Below are positions 11,847-23,500 of a stretch of 64,000 nt of DNA, one piece after another. Under the pieces are notes generated by a model, which saw only the letters and a program-made list of their open reading frames with translations, did not search any database and had not been told where the DNA came from. A program made the translations under genes and the position numbers. Location of the stretch: contig CP136495.1 in assembly GCA_032768795.1 (NCBI GenBank), positions 1,366,501 through 1,430,500 on the forward strand, read 5' to 3'. Each line of letters starts with the position of its first letter. The first letter of the stretch is position 1. Origin of the DNA: Tremella fuciformis (Eukaryota > Basidiomycota > Tremellomycetes > Tremellales > Tremellaceae).

Positions 11847-12348
11847 TGTGCTTATCGTCAGGTATAAACGAAGCTCTATACCATATTTGCTCAACTGGCG
11901 TCTTTCAGAAATCTTTGCACATGGACCGAGGCAGGCACGGAACATATACACACCTGGCAATAATATCCCCTCGGCCGAAGTGACCGGATCTTTCCTTAAC
12001 ACCCTCCTTCCCCATTGTCTCGGCTATGCTGGTCGGTGGTTGCCACCGCGAATGGTTAGAAAGGAATCTTAACTTTCCACCCCTTTCCATTCACCATTCT
12101 CTTGCTCTCTTCCCTTGTCCTCTCAGCTGCGCAAGGTCTGTCACCTCGATCCAACTACGACCAAAGACTCGGCACGCGATCATCATCCTAGTCGCCCTGA
12201 TCGAGGATACTCGAGTCGCTGGAACGACCTCGAGCACCTCTTGCAACAACACCGACATCATCTGCCATGTTCGCCCCGCTCAGTCCTCCTCCTTTGCCTT
12301 GAGTGACTCGCGCTCTGTAGAGGGCATGAGCCCTCCAGGTCGACTGAG
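11847..12348. promoter_or_regulatory. Divergent promoter PUF6 / IRE1
   Basis: 502 bases between two start codons pointing away from each other. It must carry both 5' UTRs. Short CT-rich runs occur around 12070-12120. No UPR element could be assigned by eye. Confidence 0.6.
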
Positions 12349-15300
12349 ATGCACCTCTACCTCCTGATCTCGACATACGCCCTGGTCTTCCTTCTCCCTC
12401 TGCTATGTCGATTACAGGCCTCGCCCGCTCCCGACCCGTACCCGGCGGTTGTCTCGCTTCCCCAGACACGGCCGCCTAGGCACCTGTCCCCGGCTGCGCC
12501 CGAGCCTCAGGTCGATCACGACTTGTTGCCTTTTGTGCTGGTCTCAACTATAGACGGAGCATTGCATGCGGTGGACAGGCAGGGTGGGAAGATCAGGTGG
12601 ACGCTGAAAGAAGGGGTCGAGCCGCTCATCGGAGGAGGGGTACGCGGGAAGGGTAATGACGATGAGTACATTGTGGAGCCTCTGAGCGGAGGTCTGTACG
12701 TCTTCGACGAGGATGAAGAGGGGTCAGGCAACCCGAAGGTCCGGAGACTGCCGCTCTCCGTCGAGCAGCTGTGAGTCGACCTTTGCTCTTAAACATGCAC
12801 TGACTGGAAAGCATCGAGCTCTCGCCCTTCACCTTTCCCCACTCGCCCAGCCGCATCTTCACAGGCTCCAAGCAGTCGTCCCTCCTGACAATCGACCTTC
12901 GGACGGGCAGTCAGCTGGATTGCTTCTCCTCGCTTTCCTCGAATCTGTCACAGCTGGCCGACGACTGCTCTTGCGATGCCGACCTGGACGGTCTGGAAGG
13001 CAAGTCCCGGTCGCCTGGCGATCTGCTCTTTGTCGGCCGTAACGACTTTCGCTTGACCATTCATTCGCCTCGCGTCTCGGCGTACTCCACAGCATCGGCA
13101 ACGAGCGTTCCGGCCGTCCTTGGGCCGCACGGCGTGCAGGAGATCACCTACTCCACCTATATCCCGAACTCGTATGACAAGCCCTTGGCGGACTACTGGT
13201 CTCAAGCAGGGCATGCCAGACGTCTGTGGGAGGAGGATGGGCAGGAGGCGAAGAAGCTTCGAGTCGAGCTTGGTCATGACGGTGTCGCTGTCGGGGTGGA
13301 AGAAGGCGGCGGTGTCAAGTGGATCACAAAGCTTGGGAGCATAGGGTGAGCTTCATCGATTTGTCCCGGCCGTGCTAACATCCGTAGAATAGCCGTCTAC
13401 GACATTCTTCTGCCATTATCGCCGGGCGCCAAGCCGATCCTTGTTCCTCAGCCTCCACCTGATCTGCCGTCGTTGTTCCCCCTACCACGTGAAGCGCATT
13501 CTGGTCATCTGGATATCCTCAAGCGTCCACCGTCTACTTACATAGGCGCTGTGCCGTCGACGGTAGAGTTGGCAGAGGTCGACTCACAGTCGCCGCAGAT
13601 CTCTTCGGCACCTGAGGATTCCGAAGCTACTAAGCCTCGTCGCCTGCTTTATGCTCTCTCTTCATCATCGTACCCCCTCATCAACTTCGCACCGCCAGCT
13701 CGACCAGGCAGCACATCGAATGGCTCCTTCCTCTTGACAGACGATGTTCCAGAGCAAGATCGCCTGCTTCCTTATCTCCTCGACCCGCCTAAGGAGGAGA
13801 TTCCTACCATTGATGCACCGCATGAAGAGGTCGCTGAACGGCCAACATGGATTTTCAGGCGCTCAACTCCCCGTCGGGGTTGGTGGGTATGGATGCTTGG
13901 AGTCTTTTGCTCCCTGGCGGTGTGCGCCTCGGCCATCTCGCGTTTCGGACGGAGAAACAGGGGCGCCCATGCTGTAACGCCTCCGGATGAAACTACGCCT
14001 CTGCTGGTCAAGGGACCCGATGCCGAGAAGGCTGCCACCGAAACAGTCGCCGACTACGCAACTCTGGAGCAGACACCTCGTCCGACCGTTTCGCAAAAGA
14101 CGGAGAAGGGGGAGCGGACTGTCACATTCGAAGAGACAGATGATGTCACTCCCAAGAAAAAGCCGGGTCGGCGTCGGGTTAGAGGCAAAAAGAAGAAGAG
14201 GGACAGTTTGGATGCTGCGGATGCAGGAGAAGGAGACGAAGATGACGACAATGACGATGCTGGGGAAAGTGGTTCTGGTTCACAGCAAGAGAAGTCCCCT
14301 CGCAGCGATGACAAACCTTTGCCGGATCTCCCACGACAGATATCCTCAGTGGCTTTGGGGGACGAGAACGACAAGGAGTCCCTGTCAATCTCTGATTGTA
14401 TCATCGGTCGGTCTCAATTCTTGAGAACTCGATCTCTCACTTACAATTCAGGCTTCGGGTCGCACGGGACCGTCGTGCTCAAGGGCACCTGGGGCGGACG
14501 ACCGGTTGCTGTGAAACGGCTGCTGAGTGACTTCACGCGTCTGGCCAGCCAAGAGGTCAAATTACTGCAGGCTTCCGACGATCATCCGAATGTCATCCGA
14601 TGCAAGTCAGCTAATTTAGCCAAATCGCCAGCTGACAGACAGACTACTGCCAAGAGCGACGTGACAATTTCCTTTACATCGCTCTCGACCTCTGCCAAGC
14701 CTCACTTGCCGATTTGATCGAATCTCCCGACAAGCATATGGAGCTCGCATCGGCGCTTGATCGCAAGAAAGCTCTGCTGCAAGTGACAGGTGGTCTCAAA
14801 CATCTGCATGGCATGAAGATCATTCATCGAGATATCAAGCCACAAAATGTTCTCGTCTCTCAGGCCAAGGACGGATCGCTACGGATGCTTGTCTCGGACT
14901 TTGGGCTGGCCAGGCGGCTTGAACAAGATCAATCGTCTTTCGCACCCACCGCAAACAACCTTGCCGGATCCTTGGGATGGCGTGCGCCAGAATGCATTCA
15001 AGGACAGGTCCGCCTGAACGAAGATTTCGACCCTCGGCATTCATCTCATTCATCATCTTCCTCATCGAGCGATCTTTTGGACCTCTCGTCCGACGAAAAG
15101 CCTAAAGGGCATCACCGCCTGACCAAAGCTGTCGATCTTTTTGCACTGGGCTGCCTATATTTCTGGGTCATCATGAGTGGCGAGCATCCCTATGGCGCGA
15201 CATATGATCGTGAGAGCAACATTGTCAAGGGCGAGATTGTCAATCTGTCCGCTCTCGACATCATGGGAGAAGAGGGCTGGGAGGCGAGGGCGCTCATCAC

Positions 15301-15824
15301 GAGTCTCTTGTCAATGCACCCCGCCGCCCGACCAGAAACCACCGAGTGCCTCGTGCACCCATTCTTCTGGACTCCGGCCAAACGGCTCAATTTCTTGTGC
15401 GACGCCTCGGATCGTGAGTCTTTTCAGTCCTTCCGCAGGCCGTTGCTGACACCAAGGCTTTGAAATCATGGAGCTTGAACCGCCCGAACCGACATTGGTG
15501 ATGCTCGAAACCGACGCCCCGTCTGTCATCGGCCGCGACTGGTACACTCGCGTGGACAAGCTGTTCATCAACAACCTCGGCAAGTACCGAAAGTACAAGG
15601 GCCACTCTGTGCGAGACCTGCTGCGTGCGATGAGGAACAAGAAGCACCATTACCAGGATCTCGAGCCGGGGCTCAAGCGGCACCTCGGTGCTTTACCGGG
15701 CGGCTTCTTGCAGTACTTCACGAGCCGGTATCCGACCTTGTTCTTGCATGTGTACGGGGTAATCAGGGACAGTCGGCTTCGCAAAGAGACAATGTTCGAC
15801 GCGTATTTTAGAGAACTGGGTTGA
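12349..15824 (+). CDS. IRE1: Ire1 unfolded-protein-response kinase/endoribonuclease
   Basis: ER membrane stress sensor that splices HAC1/XBP1/HXL1-type mRNA. 1087 residues, six exons: 12349-12770, 12812-13345, 13388-14406, 14452-14601, 14643-15413, 15457-15824. Signal peptide at residues 1-25, luminal beta-propeller-like domain to about 475, transmembrane segment near 483-503 (WWVWMLGVFCSLAVC), acidic/basic linker, kinase from about 659 (VAVKRL, HRDIKPQN, DFGLA), RNase domain from about 966 with the conserved RNKKHHYQDL. Intron 4 needs a GC donor (gcaagt) to keep IRYYCQE in frame. A Ser-run insert (about 850) sits between APECI and the next kinase helix. Complete, with no missing catalytic residue seen. 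Confidence 0.96.
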
Positions 15825-15948
15825 GGGGCCCTGGCGGTCGGTGTCGCCTTGTGCATATGTTGTTCCTGTTGTACAAGCCATTGCCAAGTCATATTACCCA
15901 TAGTCATACGCCATACAGATGCATTGCAGCATGTGCTCCAGCCCAGCC

Positions 15949-17298
15949 TCACTCGGCATCATCGTCGCTGTTCCCGTCGTCCTCCATCTCGTCCAAGTAG
16001 GTGGGCTTGTTGAGCTGGACATCAGCCTCGGCCCCATCGCCTCGCAGGCGGAGCCGACTCACCACCTCCATCAAGCCAATAAATTCCCCTAGGCCACGCA
16101 CGACCTCGTCGCCGCCCTCGCCGGCCCCTCCCGTCCTCCACCACCCCTTCTCAAGCTTGACCCCGTCCTCCTCTTCCTGCGCAGCTGCGTCATCTGCAGC
16201 CTGCTCGTCCGCGCGGAAACCCGCGAGCGGCGCGTCAGGCGTCCACAGTGTGAATTCAGTGAACGTGCTCGTCGGTCTCAGTTGGCGCGTGTATGCGTCG
16301 TGCTCTTCCAAGTGGACCACGTCGTCCTTGTCGTCTTCGTCGAGCTGGGGCTTGAGATCTGCCACGCTCGACTGGGGCGTGAGGACGGGGAAGGCAGGAG
16401 GGAGGTCTTCGGTCGCTGGGGAGGGTATGACCTCTTCTTTGAGATCCGCCTGCTCGCCATTTGCGCTATCCGCGGTGAGAGTTGGTAGAGGCTCGTCGGA
16501 CTCTGCTAGACTTTCCGAGGGCTCGTCGATAGGCGGCATCGATTCCTCTGCCGCTGATCGCAGACTCTTCAGGCCAGGCGGTAAAGGCTCCTTCAGCGGC
16601 GTCGCCTCCTGGACCACAATGTCCGGCACAGGCCCTCTCAACTTGGGCGTCTCGACGGCCGGCGCATGTCGGGCGCGCTTACTCGGCGTGCGCAGGACCC
16701 TGCCTCCCTGCCCAGCTTTCGAGTCATCGTCGTTGTCCTCCTCTTCCGAATCGCTATCGAGCCTGAAACGCTTCTTGGCCGGCGCGGCCCTCACTGCGCC
16801 CCTTTTGGGCCGAGCGAGCGCCTGCTGGCCTGCCCCCCGCACCCTCTCGCGGGCCGTGCCGCTCGTCCGCCCCGACCGCCTGAGGGCAGTGCCGTCATCG
16901 TCAGTCGCGGCGGCAGACATGACGCTCGCGCTGGAGCTGGCGGGCGTGAGGGGCCACTCGGCATGACGCGCTTTCCCACTGCTCGAGGATGCGGCAGTTG
17001 CGATGGAGAGGTGCGCTGCCGGGGCGTGCAGGATGACACCTCTGTAAGAGGGCGGCACGGCGATGGTCTGCCCTACGAGCTGCCGCCCGCGGAAGGAGGC
17101 GATCTGGCTGCCTGCTGGCACACCGTGTAGCCCCTCGGGCGCTGTGCGGGGTATGAAGTACTGCGAGAGGGGAGTGTTGGTTGTGGTGTACGGCTGGGAT
17201 TGGGTGCCGAGGCGGAAGGGCAGGAGGTGCAGTGCTGGCGAAGTCGGGATGTCGGATGAGCCTGCGGGCCCGAGCATGAGGGAGGTCGAGGACGACAT
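15949..17298 (-). CDS. RNH203: Ribonuclease H2 subunit C with a long disordered insert
   Basis: Non-catalytic subunit of RNase H2, the nuclear enzyme that removes ribonucleotides from DNA. A single exon of 449 residues; family members are usually 110-170. The N-terminal half of the domain is clear (LLPFRLGTQSQPYTTTNT, YFIP, SFRGRQLVGQTIAVPPSYRG, residues about 24-92). The C-terminal half resumes near residue 345 (FTEFTLWTPDAPL, then GWWRTGG and FIGLMEVVSRLR). Between them lie some 250 residues of Ser/Pro/Glu-rich, probably disordered sequence with a basic NLS-like cluster (KKRFRLDSDSEEE). The insert keeps the frame without stops and has no obvious intron set. The tail is acidic. Confidence 0.82.
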   Translation of the reverse strand: MSSSTSLMLGPAGSSDIPTSPALHLLPFRLGTQSQPYTTTNTPLSQYFIPRTAPEGLHGVPAGSQIASFRGRQLVGQTIAVPPSYRGVILHAPAAHLSIATAASSSSGKARHAEWPLTPASSSASVMSAAATDDDGTALRRSGRTSGTARERVRGAGQQALARPKRGAVRAAPAKKRFRLDSDSEEEDNDDDSKAGQGGRVLRTPSKRARHAPAVETPKLRGPVPDIVVQEATPLKEPLPPGLKSLRSAAEESMPPIDEPSESLAESDEPLPTLTADSANGEQADLKEEVIPSPATEDLPPAFPVLTPQSSVADLKPQLDEDDKDDVVHLEEHDAYTRQLRPTSTFTEFTLWTPDAPLAGFRADEQAADDAAAQEEEDGVKLEKGWWRTGGAGEGGDEVVRGLGEFIGLMEVVSRLRLRGDGAEADVQLNKPTYLDEMEDDGNSDDDAE

Positions 17299-18263
17299 GC
17301 TGGCGAGGTGTGGTCAGCGTCGGCGCCGAGCTGCTGAGCTTCTTGCTAGCTACTTGAAGTCCTCCACGAAGGAACGACGGGAAGTCATACTTGAATCGCG
17401 TTCGATGCGTACTTTTTGCTTCCGCTTTCCGACAATTGACGAGATGGTGCAGCAGCAACATATTAGCAGTTCCCTTGTCTCATACAGAACACACCTTTAG
17501 TCATAGAGCAAAGGCAATACGGGATGGACCGATGGTACCCTCAAATAGAGGGCTCTGGCATGATTTGCCACCGATGCCCCGCCTGCATCGCCGATAGTAC
17601 ACGACAGCTCGCAGGCGATCATGACTGGTGGAGGCAAGGATGAAAGGAAGGTGAAACCCCTTGGAACGACGTGCACTGTGACCGCCGGCACCGTCTTTGT
17701 GTCCCTCGTCTTGACTCGACTTGTCCTCGCTCACACCTATGGCTTACTCGTCCTCACCTATTCACTGACCTCGTGTAATTCTCGATAGTGGCTCCGGCCG
17801 GTATCTTGATCGTGAGCACTTCAACATTCCCAAACGCCGGCGCGACATCAAGGGGAGACAGCCGTTTCGCCGCTCCTTTTTCCTCGCCGCGAGCCTGTGA
17901 CACCTAACCCCTCGATATCGTCTGGCGGGTTCGCGCTCGCGCCCAAAGCAACCCTCGAGCCGGCCACAGTCGTCTCAATCTGTAATCAGCGCTCGAAACG
18001 CGAGCTCGCAACTGGGCGTGCTTTGCTTCTCCTCGAGCGGGACTCGAGCGCCGCGGGCTGCCGTATAAGCGGTCAGAAGCACCACCGTCCATTCACCCCG
18101 CCATCCTCCAGCTCGCAAAACGCTTCGCTGCGCCGTGTCCAGCTTCACACGGGCGAAAGACCACAGATCCTCGGCCGGATCACACCAAAAGAAGAGGAGA
18201 AAAGACGTAGACGTAGAAGTGTAGACGCGGTCGAGACATCCCACTCTGTCCGATACTCGCACC
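17299..18263. promoter_or_regulatory. Divergent intergenic region RNH203 / hypothetical gene
   Basis: 965 bases between two divergent start codons. Short open frames on both strands look random. No tRNA, repeat or strong motif was found by eye; a non-coding RNA cannot be excluded. Confidence 0.4.
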
Positions 18264-20418
18264 ATGACCGACAGCCCCCAGCCGAAAATCACCACACAGT
18301 GGTCGACGCAGATCTCGCCCATCGAGCAGTCCCAGCCTTCGCGCCAACTCCCCGCCTTTTACCCGCCCAGCACCGTCTCGCCTGGTATCCGGCACCCACT
18401 CACGCGACCGCTCTCGCCCGATCTGCCGACCAAAGACGCACTGTATCTTTTCAGCAACTTTGCCAGCTATATGCGCAGCCCGCCAGAAGGCGCCGATGGG
18501 ATCCGCAATAGCGAAGACTTTCGCGATACCGTCCGGCTGCTGGACTACGCCCGGGTTCGCTTCTCTCAGCTGACTTTGGTGTGTCAGTGCTGACGCTCAG
18601 AATCTCGCGTCACAGAGCTCGTCGAATGTGCATGTCCTGCACCTCAAATATCGCTTCTCCAACACCGATGCCGATATCAAGGGAAGCGTATACGCGACTG
18701 GGGACCACAAGCGTCCGCCAAATTTCCGCGATGAGGGAGGGCGGAATCGCAATCCAGTCCCACAGCCATTCAGCACTCTGCACGACCCAGTCGTCAAGAT
18801 CGACTACAGTGCGTGCTGACCGAGCGTTGCCTGAAGAAGTCCAGGGTTGCTGATTCCAGATGAGCAGGGCGTCTTTGATCCGCTTCCTGCCCAGGCCGTC
18901 TTTGCGCACATCGCCAAGGCATGTCAGCCTCCGCCGCGGATCATCGTCATCTCTTACGTCTGCTCCAAAGTCACAGAGACGCACGTCGCCTCGTTGTCCA
19001 CCTGGGCACTGACCTCCTCGCCTCCCGCATATGTCTTCTCGCCTCTTGAGACGAGACTGCGAGAGAAGCGGGCCCTACATCTCGCTCTACACCACGCAAT
19101 CCCGATGAGCATGTACGCGTGGCCGGCAGATACAAGCCCGTGGGGTTCATCGCCAACGCACGGCCTGCCCAATGACAGGCGCGCCAGCCTGTCGCTGATC
19201 GAAGAGCGGAAGACGGAAACCGACGAGGCGGAGCACGTCACCGCACACTCTCTACCAGCACCGGCTAAGAAGGACCCGTCGCATTTTCACAGAGGAAGTG
19301 TCGCCATCGCCTCTGGCGCGCAAATCAGCTTCGACCCGGGCGACCTGGACTGCGACAGCGAGGGGGAAACCACCACTGCAAGTGCGGTCCCCGTCAAGTC
19401 CTCCCCGCCCGCTAAGAGCGGATCGTGGAACTCGCCCGAAGCGGCGGCGATCATCCCCCTGCCAGGATCACAAGAGCGCATATACCCCCCGGACCCAGTG
19501 GCCACTCTGACAGTCATCACCGCCTCGGCCCCAGACGAGTCTGAACCGGTGTCGCAGACACTCGCGACCCTGCCGCCGCCTCACCACCCATCCCACGTGC
19601 TGGGCGCGCAGCCTCCGTCCTCTGCGTCCCCCGAGCAGCGTCAGCCTCCTCTGACTCCCATACAGACGCGACTCGACAACATGGAGCAGGGCGCGCGGTC
19701 GCCCGACGCAGGCTCGAAGAAGCCGCCGATCGCCTTCGCCATGTCAGAGCAGTACGACCGCATACCCCTGTGGACGCTCGCGCCTGGCGTGGGCGCCCTG
19801 CACGGCCCGACATCGGTGTCGATTGGGATCCGCCTGTCCGACTTTTCCGCCATCAACCTGCGCGAGAAGGCGGCGACGCAGGGCAACGCCGACATTGCAG
19901 GCGAGATGCAGAACTTGGGCGCCAAGTCGTTCTCGTCTATCGAGGCGGGCATCCGGACATCGCCCATCGCCCTCCGCGGTCTCAGTCTGGGTATAGAGCA
20001 CATCAAGCGCCCAGAGTCGGCGGTGGAGAGCGAACGACGCAAAGTGCCGTCGATCCGCCCGGCGTCTACCGGCGATCACGGAAACGGCGAGGATGATTTG
20101 AGAATAGAAGTGACGCCGCCGGATCAGAAACCGGTGGCGCCACTGCCGCCCAGCAGCTTGGAGGCGGGTGGCCGAGCGCCCAGTGCGAGTTGGCACGCTG
20201 GCGCCACCCGCGTGCCGGGGTGGAAGAAGGGCAGGAAGGAGCTGATGGAGGACACGATCGAGGAGCTGGGCAAGGGCCTCATGGGCGTCGACGAGGAGAT
20301 GATGGAGCGCGTGGCGCAGATGGCGCTGACGCCCGACAAGGTGCCGCCCAGAAGCAAGGTCGGCACGGCGCTGTGGGCGTGCGACTGGGAGGAGAGCCTG
20401 ATGGGCGCCATGACGTAG
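18264..20418 (+). CDS. Hypothetical Ser/Pro-rich protein, 685 residues
   Basis: I do not recognise this gene. Exons: 18264-18554, 18601-18808, 18860-20418, joined by a gttcgc donor (weak) and a gtgcgt donor (strong), both with gctga-type branch sites. The first 270 residues look folded: LLDYARNLASQSSSNVHVLH, KYRFSNTDADIKG, GVFDPLPAQAVFAHI, PPRIIVISYVCSKV. The rest is Ser/Pro/Glu-rich and probably disordered, ending in a short conserved-looking helix-rich tail (KKGRKELMEDTIEELGKGL, VPPRSKVGTALWACDWEESL). No signal peptide or membrane segment. It is convergent with VAS1 (92 bases between stops). Probably lineage-specific or fast evolving. Confidence 0.7.
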
Positions 20419-20510
20419 CTTCATGCGACGCAAGGAGGCACAGAGAGGGAGGTGGTCTGATGTTGTAGATGCATATGCAGCTGTATACGTGTCTTCTACC
20501 CCGCCTCAGA

Positions 20511-23500
20511 TCAGAGGAGAGATTGGAAGCGCTCAATGGCGAGCCGGATCGACTCGATCTCGGCGTCGATCTTGTCCATCTTCTCCACGTTGGCCGTGCG
20601 GACCTCGTCCTTGACGGTCGACTGATAGCTCGGGGCGTCGATCGTCTTTTGCAGCTTCTCTTTGTTGCTGACGGCCAGCGCTTGGCGCTTGTCCAGCTTG
20701 TCCATCTCGGCCTTGGCGTCCACCTTGCCCTGTCCCATCAGCTGCTGCCTCGGAAGTATCAAGCTGACTGACCTGCACGACAACGTGGACCGAGATCTCG
20801 GTCGAGATGATCTCCGTCCCACATCCGGTGGGGACCTCGCTGTCCTCGCTAACGAACAGGCATGTCCCGCAGCCTTTGGTCAAGGCGATGATGATGTCCT
20901 TCTGCGACTCCAGCATCGCCTTTTGTGCTGCGTTCTTGGCCTGGATTACCACGGTGATCTTGTCCTCGATGGTCTTGCCGTTCGTGGGGAGATTGTACAA
21001 CCCAACGACGGATCGTGCGGCACGGATGGCGTCGAAGGTGAGATCAAACTCGACGGCAGCCTCTGGGAAGTCATAGCGAGCGGTCTGGACATCAGAACAT
21101 GTTTGCTTCCACTGCTGAGGACCCACCTTCTCTGGGAAAGAAGCGAGCATGATGGTCTCGCAAGTGTTTTCGGCACGGCGCGGGAGGCGCTGCCACAGGT
21201 CCTCGGTCACATAAGGCATAAAGGGGTGGAGCAATTTCAGGCCGCCCTCAAGACATGTATACAAAGTGTTCTGAGCAGAGATTTTGGCAGCCTCGTCGGC
21301 ATCGGACTCGAACAACGGCTTGGTCGCCTCGATGTAGACGTCACACAGGTCGTAAAGGAAGAAGGAGTAGGCGGCGGACGAAGCATCGGCGAACTCGCGA
21401 GCCTCCAAGGAATCGTTCACGATAGCGATAGCGGCGTTGAATTTGTGGAACAGCCACCGCTCAACAAGGCTCTCTTTGCCCGCCGGCATGTCCGAGGCGT
21501 TCGGCGTGAAAGAAGCGCCAGATTGTCGCTTGCCCTCGAGATCAACGAGACCGAATCGGAACAGACAGAATTTTGTGGCGTTCCACAACTTGTTGCAGAA
21601 TTTCCGGTAGCCCTCAATGCGCGAGATGTCCATGTTGATATCACGGCCTGCCTGTCAGCTATATTGACATGACTGCAGACTTGACTCGCCGCCAGACACG
21701 TAGCTACACAAGCCGAAACGAAGCGCATCTGTGCCACATTGTGGAATGCCCTTCGGGTACAGCTTCTTCTGACCATCCTCGGCCTTGATGATCTCCTTCT
21801 CCGGCAAGTTGCCCATCCGCAAGTCGTTGTGAAGCTTCTGCAGTGTCTGACCAGTGATCACGTCCAAAGGGTCGATGACGTTACCAAGCGACTTGGACAT
21901 TTTCCGTCCGTAGGCATCTCGGACCATAGGGTGGCAGAACACCTCCTTGAAAGGCATTTTGTCCGTAAGAGTGTTGCCGAAGAAGACCATACGCGCAACC
22001 CAGAAGAACAGAATATCCCAACCCGTTTCAAGGATCGAGTTCGGATAGAAGACATCCATATCGGGCGTCTGCCTGTCAGCCGTGTCACGCATGTGCAGAT
22101 GGGACCAACCTTTTCTGGCCAGCCCATGGTCGAGAACGGCCAAAGTCCAGAGGAGAACCAGGTGTCCAAAACATCGTCGTCCTGACGCAGCTCGTACTTG
22201 CGACCGTTGGCCCGCTTCTGCGCTTCCGCTTCTGCTTCGGCCAATGAGCGTGCGACAATCCAGTTCTTGTCATCGGCGGTCTGCGATGAGCTGATCGCTG
22301 ACCTTCTTGACAGCACTCACATCCGGGACGGATCCTTCAAAGACCTGCAGATACGCTGGGCATCGGTGGCCCCACCACAACTGCCGCGAGACACACCAGT
22401 CCTGCATGTTCTCCATCCATCTGACCCAGTCGTTGGCAGAAGTCTTCGGCTTGATCTCCAGCTCGCCAGCCTCGGTTCGCTACGCCGGTGAGTCGGGCTC
22501 CGGATACAAAGCTGAAAACATACTTTCAAAGCTTCCTCCGCCATCGGCTTACAGCTGACCCACCATTGAGGTTTCAGGATCTGCTCGACCACGTCTCCAG
22601 ATCGCCTACGTGGTCAGCTACATCATTTACAACGCGGAAACGTTAGCTCACGAGCAAATGGGAATCTGCATTTCATTGTCCTTCTGCTCGATGTAAAGAC
22701 CCTTTTCTTTGAGAGCAGTAATGACAGCATTCCTAACGTGCATACGACGCATGCCCTGCCAGTCAGCTTGAGCCGGGCACTGCAGGTTGACTTGCCTGGA
22801 AGGGGGCAGCGTTCTCATTGTAGGTGCCGTCATCGTTCATCAAGCTGATGAACTCGAGGTTATTCCGGACGGCACATTCGAAATCGTTAGGGTCGTGTGC
22901 CGGGGTGATCTTCACGGCACCGGTCCCAAACTCCATGTCGACGGTGATCGAGTCCGTGACGATTGGTATTCTCCTGCCATTGAAGGGGTGGACAACGAAT
23001 TTGCCGTGGAGATGCTGCGATGTAAGCCAAGTATATGCCTGCCGAAAGACTCACCTTGTATCTCGGGTCATCAGGGTGAACGGCGACAGCGGTATCTCCA
23101 AGCATGGTTTCCGGACGAGTTGTGGCGACAATGATCTTCTCATCTGTCGCATCAGCATGGAGAATGTGGCTTCGGAGAGAGGATCTCACCTGATCCCTCG
23201 ATAGGGTACGCGAATGAGGTGATAACACCGAACTCGAACCTCTCTTTCGCGTCGTACCCTTTGACATTCATGAGTGTCCGACCAGTAAGGTGCATTTGGT
23301 CGACCTCAGGCGTCAGTCAGACGTCGTGCAGCATGTAAAATCTCACCTCGAGATTGGACAGACTGGTGTTGAGGTAGCAGCACCAATTGACGAGCCTATT
23401 TGCCCGATACAGCAGCCCCTTCTCGTGCATCTGGCAGAAAGTCTCAATGACGGCTTTGCTGAGGTTCTGCTGTATGAGAAAAGCTTCGCATATCGTCAAG

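Noticed and set aside
12349..15824. HAC1/HXL1-type target mRNA near IRE1
   Set aside because: No bZIP gene with a non-spliceosomal intron hairpin occurs in the window.
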